From assembly GCF_018408855.1 (NCBI RefSeq), contig NZ_AP024323.1:930001-994000 (forward strand): a stretch of 64,000 nucleotides of DNA. Reading direction: 5' to 3'. Each line of letters opens with the position of its first letter. The stretch's first letter is position 1. The notes under the pieces were generated by a model that was not told the DNA's origin, made no database searches, and saw only the letters and a list, made by a program, of their open reading frames with translations. The DNA is from Caballeronia sp. NK8 (lineage in GTDB: Bacteria; Pseudomonadota; Gammaproteobacteria; Burkholderiales; Burkholderiaceae). Positions 31,857-40,065 of the stretch are shown piece by piece. The translations under genes and the position numbers were made by a program.

Positions 31857-33095
31857 GGCGGATTCAACCGGTCGATGCAACACCTCTGATCTAATGATCG
31901 TGATACAGGTGGGGAGCATCGATGACTCGACAGAGAAAGCCTTGGTTGGGCAAAGCGCAGCGGCGGCGGCTCTGGGAGCTTTGGCGTAATGGGGAAAGCG
32001 TCAGTGCGATTGCGCGGGCGTTACAGCGGGATGTCGGCTCAACGCACCGGCATATCGCCAAACATGGCGGGATCGCGCCGGCGCCGCGCCAGCGCGCAGC
32101 GCGTGCTTTGAGCTTATGCGAGCGCGAAGAGATCTCGCGAGCGTTGAGCCAGAATGAGTCGTATGGGTCGATTGCAGCGCAGTTGGGGCGAAGCAAATCG
32201 ACCATCAGCCGTGAAGTGAGCCGCAATGGAGGGCGCGAGAAGTATCGCGCGCATGCGGCCGATGAGTTGGCTTGGAGGCGCGCGTTGCGTCCGAAACAAT
32301 GCGCGCTGGCGGGCAATGCGCGCTTGTGTAGGCAGGTCGCGCGAGGGCTGCGCCTACAATGGTCGCCTGCGCAGATCTCGGGCTGGCTCAAGAGGCGATA
32401 CCCGCAACGCAAGGAGATGCACATTTCGCACGAAACGATCTATCGGACGCTGTTTATCCAGACGCGTGGAGCGCTGAAGAAGGAATTGATCAGTGAGCTT
32501 CGCACCAGGCGCGCAGTGCGTCGTCCGAAATGCGCCTCGAAGCGGGGTCAGAATCGCGGCACGATCATCGATGCGGTGCCGATCAGCGAACGCCCGGCCG
32601 AGGCCGAGGATCGCGCTGTGCCAGGGCATTGGGAAGGCGATTTGGTTGCAGGTTCAATCGACACGCACGTTGCTACGCTAGTGGAGCGGCATTCACGCTA
32701 TTTGGTGCTGGTGAAGGTGCCGGGCAAAGACACGCAGAGCGTCACGCAGGCGCTGATCAAGCAGGTGCGCAAGCTTCCTGCGCAATTGAAGCGCTCGTTG
32801 ACATGGGATCGGGGCACGGAGATGGCAGCTCACGCGCAGTTCACGATGGCGACAGATATGCAGGTGTACTTCTGCGAACCGCGAAAGCCGTGGCAAAGAG
32901 GGAGTAACGAGAATACCAATGGATTGCTGCGGCAGTACTTTCCAAAAGGCCAGCCGTTGGATCATTACTCACAGGCTGAGTTGAACGCAATTGCCAAGCG
33001 GCTCAATGAAAGGCCGCGGCAGACCTTGGGTTTTATGACGCCAGCGGAGAAATTGGCCGAGACGTTGGGCGTTGCGTTGACCGGTTGAATCCGCC
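31857..33095 (+). mobile_element. IS30-family insertion sequence, complete (1239 bp)
   Basis: Terminal inverted repeats GGCGGATTCAACCGGTC are identical at both ends and extend with two mismatches to 25 bp. A single intact transposase gene fills the element, and its stop codon lies inside the right terminal repeat. The target is the long palindrome; the dinucleotide GC flanks the element on both sides (31855-31856 and 33096-33097), a 2-bp target duplication as expected for IS30 relatives. Confidence 0.92.
31922..33088 (+). CDS. IS30-family transposase
   Basis: A 388-residue DDE transposase. An N-terminal helix-turn-helix region (residues about 15-110, including LGRSKSTISREVSRNG) binds the ends. 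The catalytic core has D240 (GHWEGDLVAG), D296 (TWDRGTEM) and E330 (GSNENTNGLLRQYFPKG). The 33 residues between the second Asp and the Glu match the DD(33)E spacing of the IS30 family. The frame is full length without stops, so the element may still be mobile. GGGGAG precedes the ATG. Confidence 0.95.
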   Translation: MTRQRKPWLGKAQRRRLWELWRNGESVSAIARALQRDVGSTHRHIAKHGGIAPAPRQRAARALSLCEREEISRALSQNESYGSIAAQLGRSKSTISREVSRNGGREKYRAHAADELAWRRALRPKQCALAGNARLCRQVARGLRLQWSPAQISGWLKRRYPQRKEMHISHETIYRTLFIQTRGALKKELISELRTRRAVRRPKCASKRGQNRGTIIDAVPISERPAEAEDRAVPGHWEGDLVAGSIDTHVATLVERHSRYLVLVKVPGKDTQSVTQALIKQVRKLPAQLKRSLTWDRGTEMAAHAQFTMATDMQVYFCEPRKPWQRGSNENTNGLLRQYFPKGQPLDHYSQAELNAIAKRLNERPRQTLGFMTPAEKLAETLGVALTG

Positions 33096-33639
33096 GCTCG
33101 AGACGCCCGCGGTCATACGCAATTTGGCCACTATCCTCGTTGCTCGTGGGCTCAGTAGCGAGTGCCCTCGTAGGCCTGACCGGGCTTGGACCGCGCACGG
33201 TCTGACTAGCTAGTACCCAAAGGACGCTGGTTCAGCACGAAAGAGTTCCGGCACAGCGCTATGCGCTGCCGTGGGGTATGCAAGGGAAACCGACGAAAAA
33301 GAAGATACGCAGAAGCACGCGCATCCCCGATTGACCCATCGGCCGCGAAGCGGGCCGGAGCCATTTCGTGCTGAACCAGTGTGTTATGTGGTGCGATGTG
33401 TCAGACCGTGCGCGGTCCAAGCCCGATGTGGCCTTTGAGGGCACTCGCTACAGACGCCACGAGCGAGGAGAAGAATGCCCAAATTGCGTGTGACCGCGGG
33501 CGTCTCGAGCTGCTTTCTTTGGTTACTTTCTTTGCAGCAGCAAAGAAAGTGACTGCCGCCCCGCACAGGGGCAACGCTAATAGACCAACACCAATACGGG
33601 ATCCGGCGACAACCCAAAACCCCCAAAACCCAAACCCCA

Positions 33640-34116
33640 TCAAACCTCAACCCACTCCGGCGCCCCATCCCCCAAATCCTTGACGACCTTGGTAACGATA
33701 TAAGTAAAGTACCTCTCGATCCCAAGCTCCTCGACGAGCAGAGAATCAATGAACCGCTGATAGTGATCGATATCCCTCGCCACGACATGCAGCACATAAT
33801 CCACGCCACCCCCGGTGGCAAAACACTGCACGATCTCCGAAGCCCCCGCAACGCGCTCTTCGAAACGCCGCATATCCGCCGCCGTATGACGCGATAGCGT
33901 CACTTCGACGACAATACGGCTCCCCTTGAACGCCGCCGTCCAGTCCACATCCGCGCGATAGCCGCGAATAACCCCGCTGTCCTCGAGTTTCTTCACCCGC
34001 TCCCAGGCCGGCGAGATCGACAGATTGACCTCCTCCGCGAGTCGCGATTTCGTAATGCGGCCATCCCGCGCAAGAATGCGCAGGATACCCAGATCGTAGC
34101 GGTCGAGCTTGATCAA
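33640..34116 (-). CDS. doeX: DoeX-type Lrp/AsnC regulator of the ectoine operon
   Basis: A 158-residue Lrp/AsnC protein: winged helix-turn-helix (residues 1-60; RYDLGILRILARDGRITKSR) and an effector-binding ACT-like domain (about 70-150; DYVLHVVARDIDHYQRFID). It starts 1 bp after the doeB stop and is the last gene of eutB-eutC-doeA-doeB-doeX. In Halomonas and other proteobacteria doeX/asnC occupies exactly this place beside the ectoine hydrolase genes and acts as a DNA-binding regulator. Function is inferred from context plus family. Confidence 0.87.
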   Translation of the reverse strand: MIKLDRYDLGILRILARDGRITKSRLAEEVNLSISPAWERVKKLEDSGVIRGYRADVDWTAAFKGSRIVVEVTLSRHTAADMRRFEERVAGASEIVQCFATGGGVDYVLHVVARDIDHYQRFIDSLLVEELGIERYFTYIVTKVVKDLGDGAPEWVEV

Positions 34117-34117
34117 G

Positions 34118-35140
34118 TTACACGCTCACAGCAATGTTGCGTTCAACGATATCCGCAACCACCGCCACGGTATCGCCCGTCTGCACGAGGCCCGGAAAAT
34201 GCCGCGCCGCCAGCAGCCCATCCCGCTTCGCGCGATATTCGACCGGCGCCGCGCCCGTGCGCGTAATGTCATAGACGCGCGCAAGCACATCACCTGCTTT
34301 CACCCTATCCCCGAGATCGCGGCACATTTCAAGCAGCCCGCCATGCTCGCTCGTCGTGTAACAGGAACCATCAGGCATATCCAGCAAGGTCGTCGTGCGC
34401 GCTTCCTCACGCGCGACCTCTTTCTCGATGATGCCCGCATACGCGAGAAAGCCATACACACCGCGCTCCGCGATCGCCACGCTCCTGGCCGTCGAGGAAC
34501 CGCCGCCGCCCAGTTCCGTCGATACGAATACCTTGCCCGCTTCCTCAGCGGCGCTGTCGTAAAGACCGATGCTGTCGAGTTCGAGCATCCGCATCGAATA
34601 CGGCGCACCGAACGCACGCATCGCCGCCTCGCAACGCGCTTGCTGTGTCGCATCGTTCAGGACGTGAATCGCCGCAAACGGCAGGAAGTCGAGCGTGCGG
34701 CCGCCTGCATGGATATCGAGCACATAATCGGCGAGCGGCAACAGATGACGCTGAAAATAATCCGCGATCTTCTCCGTCACCGTGCCGTCCGGCTTGCCGG
34801 GAAAGCTGCGATTCAGGTTGCCGGCATCGATCGGCGACGTGCGCGCGCCCGCTCGGAACGCCGGGTAGTTCATGTACGGCACGATGATCACGCGGCCGTT
34901 CACGTCGCTTGCCTCGAGTGTCGATGCGAGCTTCGCCAGCGCGATCGGCCCTTCGTATTCGTCGCCGTGATTGCCGCCCGTAAGCAGCGCGGTCGGACCG
35001 TCGCCGCGCTTGATCACGGTGACCGGGATCATCACGGCGCCCCACGCGGAATCGTTGCGCGAGTACGGCAGCTTCAGGAAGCCGTGTTGAACGCCCTCGG
35101 CATCGAAGTCGACTGTCGGGCTGATCGGTGACGCGCGCAT
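34118..35140 (-). CDS. doeB: DoeB, N-alpha-acetyl-L-2,4-diaminobutyrate deacetylase
   Basis: A 340-residue zinc deacetylase of the succinylglutamate desuccinylase/aspartoacylase family. The zinc ligands lie in LTGGNHGDEYEGP (His and Glu, about residue 60) and DIHAGGRTLDF (His, about residue 140). It removes acetate from the ring-opened ectoine product made by DoeA; EutD/EutE, the equivalent pair in other bacteria, form a complex. The gene follows doeA by 4 bp with AAGGAG before its ATG. Context and family agree well. Confidence 0.9.
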   Translation of the reverse strand: MRASPISPTVDFDAEGVQHGFLKLPYSRNDSAWGAVMIPVTVIKRGDGPTALLTGGNHGDEYEGPIALAKLASTLEASDVNGRVIIVPYMNYPAFRAGARTSPIDAGNLNRSFPGKPDGTVTEKIADYFQRHLLPLADYVLDIHAGGRTLDFLPFAAIHVLNDATQQARCEAAMRAFGAPYSMRMLELDSIGLYDSAAEEAGKVFVSTELGGGGSSTARSVAIAERGVYGFLAYAGIIEKEVAREEARTTTLLDMPDGSCYTTSEHGGLLEMCRDLGDRVKAGDVLARVYDITRTGAAPVEYRAKRDGLLAARHFPGLVQTGDTVAVVADIVERNIAVSV

Positions 35141-35144
35141 CGTG

Positions 35145-36362
35145 TTACTCCTTCACGAACAATTTTCGAGGCGTGTTGCAGAAGGTCTCGACGCCGGTCT
35201 CCGTAATCAGGATGCTCTCCGTGATTTCGAGGCCCCAGTCGTCGAGCCACAGCCCCGGCATGAAGTGAAACGTCATGCCAGGTTCGAGGACGGTCTTGTC
35301 CCCGGGACGCAGGCTCATCGTGCGCTCGCCCCAGTCCGGCGGATAGCTCGCACCGATCGGATAACCACAGCGGCTGTCCTTCTCGATGCCGAATTTGCGC
35401 AACACCGCGAAGAACGCATTGGCGATGTCCTCGGTCTTGTTGCCCGGCTTCGCAACCGCGAGGCCCGCCTCGATGCCCTCGACAACTGCCTTCTCGCCTT
35501 CGATGAAATGCTGCGGCGGCTTGCCCAGATACACGGTGCGCGACAGCGGACAGTGATAGCGCCTGAAGCAGCCCGCAATCTCGAAGAACGTGCCGGCGTT
35601 CGCGGTGAACGCCGAATCGTCCCACGTGAGATGCGGCGCTGCGGCGTCGGCGCCGGTCGGCAGCAGCGGCACGATCGCCGGATAGTCGCCGCCATAACCT
35701 TCGACGCCCGTGATGCCCGCTTCGTAGATCTGCGCGACGAGATCGCTCTTCTTCATGCCCGGCTCGACCGTGTCGAGAATGCGCGCATGCATCTTCTCGA
35801 CGATGCGGGCCGCGACGCGCATGTACTCGATCTCGCGCGGCGACTTCACCGCACGCTGCCAGTTGACGAGCGCGGTCGCATCGACGAACTTCGCGTGGGG
35901 CAGATGCTGCGTCAGCGACGCATACGCCTTCGCGCTGAAGTAGTAGTTGTCCATCTCCACGCCGATGCGCTTGCCGTCCCATCCACGCGCGGCGATAACC
36001 TCGGCCGACAGGTAATCCATCGGATGGCGAACCTGCGACTGCACGTAATGATCAGGATAGCCGATGATATTGTCGTGCGACATGAACACCGTGCGCTTCG
36101 CGCCATTCGCGTCCTGGCCGCGGCCGTACCAGACCGGCTCGCCGTCCATCGCGAGCAATACGCATTGATGCACATAGAACGACCAGCCGTCATAACCGGT
36201 GAGCCACGCCATGTTGGTCGGGTCGGTCACGATCATCAGATCGATGCCCGCCTTCTCCATCGCGCGCCGTGTCTTCGCGATGCGCGCGTCGTACTCGCTG
36301 CGCTCGAACGGCAGGCGCACCACGGGCGCCTGACCTTTCTTCTCTTGCATGATTTCGGACAT
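35145..36362 (-). CDS. doeA: DoeA, ectoine hydrolase (M24 peptidase fold)
   Basis: A 405-residue creatinase/aminopeptidase-P-fold enzyme (family M24). The N-terminal domain carries MIVTDPTNMAWLTGYDGWSF and the C-terminal pita-bread domain (about 170-400) has PHLTWDDSAFTANAGTFFE, YHCPLSRTVYLG and the late LEITESILIT. In ectoine hydrolases this fold has lost the usual dinuclear metal set; here I do not see the complete M24 Asp-Asp-His-Glu-Glu pattern either. The enzyme opens the ectoine ring to N-acetyl-diaminobutyrate. Start at the ATG behind GAGGGGACG, 11 bp after eutC. Confidence 0.9.
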   Translation of the reverse strand: MSEIMQEKKGQAPVVRLPFERSEYDARIAKTRRAMEKAGIDLMIVTDPTNMAWLTGYDGWSFYVHQCVLLAMDGEPVWYGRGQDANGAKRTVFMSHDNIIGYPDHYVQSQVRHPMDYLSAEVIAARGWDGKRIGVEMDNYYFSAKAYASLTQHLPHAKFVDATALVNWQRAVKSPREIEYMRVAARIVEKMHARILDTVEPGMKKSDLVAQIYEAGITGVEGYGGDYPAIVPLLPTGADAAAPHLTWDDSAFTANAGTFFEIAGCFRRYHCPLSRTVYLGKPPQHFIEGEKAVVEGIEAGLAVAKPGNKTEDIANAFFAVLRKFGIEKDSRCGYPIGASYPPDWGERTMSLRPGDKTVLEPGMTFHFMPGLWLDDWGLEITESILITETGVETFCNTPRKLFVKE

Positions 36363-36373
36363 CGTCCCCTCTA

Positions 36374-37378
36374 TCAAGCGGTCACATCGTTGTGGAAAAT
36401 GGTTCCTGCCTGGCTCCCGCGCGCACGCTGAATCGCAAGCGTTGCAATCGCGGTGTCCTGCGCGCCCGTGCCGGTCAGATCGCACACGGTTATTTCGTCG
36501 TCGTTCACGCGGCCCGGCGTCTTGCCTGCGATCACTTCGCCCAATTCGGCGAACGACGCATCGGCATCGATCACACCGGCTTCGATCGCGTGATGCAGTT
36601 CGCCCAGCATGCGCACCTGCTGCACGCGGTCGCATACGTAGCGCGCTTTCGCGAAGACATCTGGCGCGATTTCGTTCTTGTGCTCGGCATCCGAGCCCAT
36701 CGCCGTGATATGCAGCCCGGGATGCAGATCGCGCGCGTGGATAAGAGGCTCGCGGCTCGGCGTCGTGGTGATGGCGATGTCGGCGTTTCTGAGCGCCTGA
36801 TTGACGCTGTCCGCGACATAGCACGGCAAGCCTTCGCAGTCGTGCGCGAATCGATGCGCGCTGGCCGAATCGCGCGCCCATACGGTCACGTGATCGATAT
36901 CGCGCACGAGGCGCAATGCCTGCAGTTGCAGGCGCGCCTGCTCGCCCGCGCCTATGATCGCGACACGCTTCGCATCCTTGCGAGCAAGCCAGCGCGAAGC
37001 AACCGCGCCGGCCGCCGCAGTACGCACCGCGGTCAGATAACCGTTGTCGAGCAACACGGCTTCGGTCAGACCGGTGCGCGCCGAGAGCACCAGCATCAGC
37101 CCGTTCAGACTCGGCAGCCCGAGCGACGGATTGTTGAAGAAGCCCGGACTCACCTTGATCGCAAAGCTCGGAAAACGCGGCAAATACGCGGTTTTCACGT
37201 CGACTTCGCCCGCGTGCTCGGGAATGTCGAGACGCAGGATCGGCGGCATCGCGACGGCTTCGGTCGCAAGCGATCTGAACGCGGCTTCTACTTGCTCGAT
37301 CGCGTCGAGGTCGAGCGGCACGAGCTTGCGCAATTGCGCCTGCCCGAGCAGCACGGTGGATGTATCGATGTTGGACAT
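36374..37378 (-). CDS. eutC: EutC, ornithine cyclodeaminase-family protein of ectoine utilization
   Basis: A 334-residue member of the ornithine cyclodeaminase/mu-crystallin family. The nucleotide-binding motif is RVAIIGAGEQARLQLQAL (about residue 135), preceded by VLLDNGYLTAVRTAAAGA and followed by ITAMGSDAEHKNEIAPDV. It lies 4 bp after eutB and 11 bp before doeA. In ectoine/hydroxyectoine clusters this gene is eutC, needed with EutA and EutB for the conversion of hydroxyectoine to ectoine. The reaction of the single enzyme is not settled in what I know. Confidence 0.88.
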   Translation of the reverse strand: MSNIDTSTVLLGQAQLRKLVPLDLDAIEQVEAAFRSLATEAVAMPPILRLDIPEHAGEVDVKTAYLPRFPSFAIKVSPGFFNNPSLGLPSLNGLMLVLSARTGLTEAVLLDNGYLTAVRTAAAGAVASRWLARKDAKRVAIIGAGEQARLQLQALRLVRDIDHVTVWARDSASAHRFAHDCEGLPCYVADSVNQALRNADIAITTTPSREPLIHARDLHPGLHITAMGSDAEHKNEIAPDVFAKARYVCDRVQQVRMLGELHHAIEAGVIDADASFAELGEVIAGKTPGRVNDDEITVCDLTGTGAQDTAIATLAIQRARGSQAGTIFHNDVTA

Positions 37379-37382
37379 ATGT

Positions 37383-38348
37383 TCAGGCCGCTCCGATAAG
37401 GCGGCGATGCGTTTCGATATCGATGTTGCTGCCGCTCACCACGACGACGACCGGCCCGTCTTGCAGCTTGATCGCGCCATCGAGCAGCGCCGCGATGCCG
37501 ACCGCGGCCGCGCCTTCGACGACGAGCCGCTCTTCGCGGTAGGCATGCACGATGCCGCGCGCGATCGACACTTCATCGAGCAGCACGATGTCGTCGATGA
37601 GATCGCGCGTCATGACGAAGGTATGGCGGTTGTCGAGGCCGATGCCGCCGCCGAGCGAATCGGCCAGCGTATCCAGTTCATCGACGAACACGGGCTTGCC
37701 CGCCGCGAGACTCGCGTGCATGGCCGCGCCGCGTTCCATCGACACGCCGATCATCTTTACGTCGGCACGAATGTTTTTTGCCGCGAACGCGACGCCACTG
37801 AACAAGCCGCCGCCCGACAATGGCACGACGATGCTCGCCGCATCGGGCAGCGCTTCGAGAATTTCGAGGCCGATGGTGGCCTGTCCCGCGATCACGCGTT
37901 CATCGTCGAAAGGCGGCACGAATGCATAGCCTTCCTCGCGCACGAGACGTTGCGCTTCGACCTGCGCATCGTCCTGACTCTTGCCCGCGATGACGACACG
38001 CGCGCCGAGCGCGGCGACGGCATCGACCTTGTTCTGCGGCACGAGCGAGGACATGCACACCGCCGCTTCGATGCCGAGCGAGCGCGCCGCGTGGGCAACC
38101 GCGCGGCCATGATTGCCCGTCGATGCGGTCACCACGCGCTTGCAGCCTTCTTCCGCCAGTTGCGCGAGCGCATTCGTCGCGCCGCGCAGCTTGAAGCTGC
38201 CCGTGGGTTGCAGCGGTTCGAGCTTCAGATGAACCGGCACGCCCGCGATGCGGGAGAGCGCAGCCGACTGAACCAGCGGCGTGACGAGCGCGCGGCCTTC
38301 GATGCGCTGGCGGGCGCGGTAGACATCGGCGAGCGTAAGTGCGGACAT
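37383..38348 (-). CDS. eutB: EutB, threonine dehydratase-like PLP protein of hydroxyectoine utilization
   Basis: A 321-residue fold-type-II PLP enzyme resembling threonine/serine dehydratase. The PLP lysine is in PTGSFKLRGATNAL (about residue 50), the phosphate-binding loop is PLSGGGLFSGVAFA, and TASTGNHGRAVAHAARSLG is present. As EutB it takes part in converting hydroxyectoine to ectoine. It is the first gene of the eutBC-doeABX operon. The ATG giving MSALTLADVYRARQ is preferred over an upstream TTG. Candidate EnuR sites lie 45-80 bp upstream. Confidence 0.88.
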   Translation of the reverse strand: MSALTLADVYRARQRIEGRALVTPLVQSAALSRIAGVPVHLKLEPLQPTGSFKLRGATNALAQLAEEGCKRVVTASTGNHGRAVAHAARSLGIEAAVCMSSLVPQNKVDAVAALGARVVIAGKSQDDAQVEAQRLVREEGYAFVPPFDDERVIAGQATIGLEILEALPDAASIVVPLSGGGLFSGVAFAAKNIRADVKMIGVSMERGAAMHASLAAGKPVFVDELDTLADSLGGGIGLDNRHTFVMTRDLIDDIVLLDEVSIARGIVHAYREERLVVEGAAAVGIAALLDGAIKLQDGPVVVVVSGSNIDIETHRRLIGAA

Positions 38349-38392
38349 GTATGTCTGAATTGCGTGTTCAAGTGAACGATGCAACTCAGTCT

Positions 38393-38426
38393 AATGTCCT
38401 AAAAAATCGTTTTCGATTGTCCTAGT
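38393..38426. promoter_or_regulatory. Candidate EnuR operator upstream of eutB
   Basis: The word TGTCCTA occurs twice as a direct repeat at 38395-38401 and 38418-38424, 23 bp apart (about two helical turns), in the 82-bp gap between enuR's stop and eutB's start. MocR-type regulators usually bind direct repeats with such spacing. The same word recurs in front of ehuB. Confidence 0.55.
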
Positions 38427-38430
38427 TCAT

Positions 38431-39828
38431 TTAGTTGAAGTCGTGCACGTGCGGGTACTGGCCGAAGACTTCGCGCATCGTTTCCACCGCGCTGCGAAAC
38501 GTGCCTTCACCGACTTCCGCGCCCACGCAGAGCCGCACCGCGTTGGGCCGGTCTGCGCCGCGCACGAGGAACGGATCGGGCGAAGTCACCGCGATATTGC
38601 GATTGCGCAATTCACGCGTGATGCGTTCCGCTTCCCATTCGTCGGGTACGCGCAACCAGACGGACAGCGCGTTCGGATGACTGCCCAGCACGTATTCGCC
38701 GAGCACTTCACGCACGACGCCCTGGCGCGCCGCGAGCCGCTCGCGCTGAATCTGCACGAGGCGTTGCGCCGTGCCGTCCATGATCCAGCGCGAGGTGACT
38801 TCCGCGATCGGCGAGGTCGCCATCCAGCAGCTCACGCGCAGCACGCTTTCCGCACGCAGCGCGAGACGCCGCGGCACCGTCATGAACCCCGTGCGCAAGC
38901 CGCTCAGTACCGACTTCGTCATACTCGTGCAATAGAACGCAAGCTCGGGAATCAGGCTCGCGATGGGCGTCTGCGTCTTCGCGGGCAGCGCGCCGTAGAC
39001 ATCGTCCTCGATCACATACACGCCATAGCGTTCCGCAATGCGCGCAATCGCGCGGCGGCGCGAATCGGGCATCATCGCGACGGTCGGATTGTTCAGCGTC
39101 GGCGTGCAGACGAGCGCGCTGACCCGTTCGCTGTCGCAGACTTCCTCGAAGTGCTCGGGGCGAATGCCGTGCTCGTCGATCTCCAGTCCTTTGAGCGTAA
39201 ACCCCAGCACGTTGGCCGATCCGATCACGCCGTGATCCGTGAGGCTTTCGCACAGCACCGTATCGCCCGGACCGACGATCGACGCCAACGCAAGAAAGAT
39301 GCTGTGCGCAACGCCATTGGTGACGAGCAGCGTCTCCACTTTCGCGGGCATGTTGAGCGACGCGAGCCATTCGACGCCCGCCTGACGATGACTGTCGAAG
39401 CCCGCAATCGGCCGGAATGCGCGAATCCACGGCTGATCCTCGATGGTCGAGAGCGTCGCGCAGACCTTGCGCCACATCGCGTCGTGCTCGGGCGTATGAA
39501 CGATGCGCGCAATCGAAAAATCGACCACGGAACGCTCGGCCGTGTCGAGCATGTAACGGGACATCGTCTCGGTCACGCGCGCCGAGACGAAGCTGCCGCG
39601 CCCCACTTCGCAGCGGATCAGCCCTTGCCGCTCCAGTTCCTTGTACGCGTTGGTGACGGTCTGCACGCTGATCGCCAGATCGGCCGCGACTTCGCGTTGC
39701 GGCGGCAGACGTTCACCCGAGGCGAGCGCGCCGCTTTCGATATCGGCGGCCATTGCCTTGACCAGCCGCTTGTACTTGGACTGCACGCCCTGCACCGTAC
39801 GCACGGCGTCGCGCCATCTTTCGTTCAC
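38431..39828 (-). CDS. enuR: EnuR, MocR/GntR-type repressor of ectoine uptake and catabolism
   Basis: A 465-residue MocR regulator: N-terminal GntR winged helix-turn-helix (residues about 10-80; SGERLPPQREVAADLAISVQ) fused to a class I aminotransferase-like domain (about 120-455). The PLP lysine is about residue 305 in TSMTKSVLSGLR, and PTLNNPTVAMMPDSRR and YVIEDDVYGALP are present. In Ruegeria, EnuR binds PLP, senses the ectoine intermediates N-acetyl-diaminobutyrate and diaminobutyrate, and lifts repression. Start chosen at a GTG directly behind GAGGAG; a TTG 15 codons upstream is the alternative. It sits between the eut/doe and ehu operons. Confidence 0.9.
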   Translation of the reverse strand: MNERWRDAVRTVQGVQSKYKRLVKAMAADIESGALASGERLPPQREVAADLAISVQTVTNAYKELERQGLIRCEVGRGSFVSARVTETMSRYMLDTAERSVVDFSIARIVHTPEHDAMWRKVCATLSTIEDQPWIRAFRPIAGFDSHRQAGVEWLASLNMPAKVETLLVTNGVAHSIFLALASIVGPGDTVLCESLTDHGVIGSANVLGFTLKGLEIDEHGIRPEHFEEVCDSERVSALVCTPTLNNPTVAMMPDSRRRAIARIAERYGVYVIEDDVYGALPAKTQTPIASLIPELAFYCTSMTKSVLSGLRTGFMTVPRRLALRAESVLRVSCWMATSPIAEVTSRWIMDGTAQRLVQIQRERLAARQGVVREVLGEYVLGSHPNALSVWLRVPDEWEAERITRELRNRNIAVTSPDPFLVRGADRPNAVRLCVGAEVGEGTFRSAVETMREVFGQYPHVHDFN

Positions 39829-39889
39829 GTCCTGCTCCTCGCTTGCCTGATTCCATGCGCAATAGTGGCGCAAAAGCGCACGCGAAAAT

Positions 39890-39921
39890 AATTGTCCTAG
39901 AGCAATCGGAACAAATATATG
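39890..39921 (+). promoter_or_regulatory. Candidate ehu promoter with EnuR-like site
   Basis: ATTGTCCTAG (39891-39900) repeats the word found twice before eutB. It overlaps TTGTCC, a possible -35, with TATATG (39916-39921) as -10 after 18 bp. GGAACAA (39908-39914) is a near inverted copy of TTGTCC. The region lies in the 237-bp divergent space between enuR and ehuB. A small dyad AAACCC/GGGTTT (39963-39985) followed by pyrimidines lies further down in the ehuB leader. Confidence 0.45.
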
Positions 39922-40065
39922 GCTTTGTATTCTGCGGTCGTGGCTGTGTTGCGAGATGCGTCAAACCCCTGAGGAGTAAGGGTTTTCTCTGTCTCTCGCG
40001 CGTATCCCGGCCATTGGATTGCCCTCACTCGACCACGCTTGAAGAACCATCAATACGGGAACGAT

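Larger units (their letters stand above)
31772..33610. repeat. Long imperfect palindrome, second copy, interrupted by the IS30-family element
   Basis: The same repeat as at 19964-20587. The left arm (31772-31856) reaches only through GCCCCTGTGCGGGGCGGC and the ACTTTCTTTGC hairpin (31815-31840). The IS element then interrupts it, and the remainder of the left arm, centre and right arm follow (33096-33610) with the matching hairpin at 33525-33550. Removing the element and one GC restores the uninterrupted order seen in the other copy. It separates doeX from doeC. Between 31586 and 31771 I see T-rich sequence but no gene. Confidence 0.9.

Noticed and set aside
33384..33851. A 155-codon minus-strand frame at the right arm of the second palindrome
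   Set aside because: Overlaps the doeX gene and the repeat; contains the same repeat-derived peptide.
35145..36881. Longer doeA start upstream of 36362
   Set aside because: The extension overlaps eutC and is Arg-rich; the ATG at 36362 has a strong ribosome binding site.
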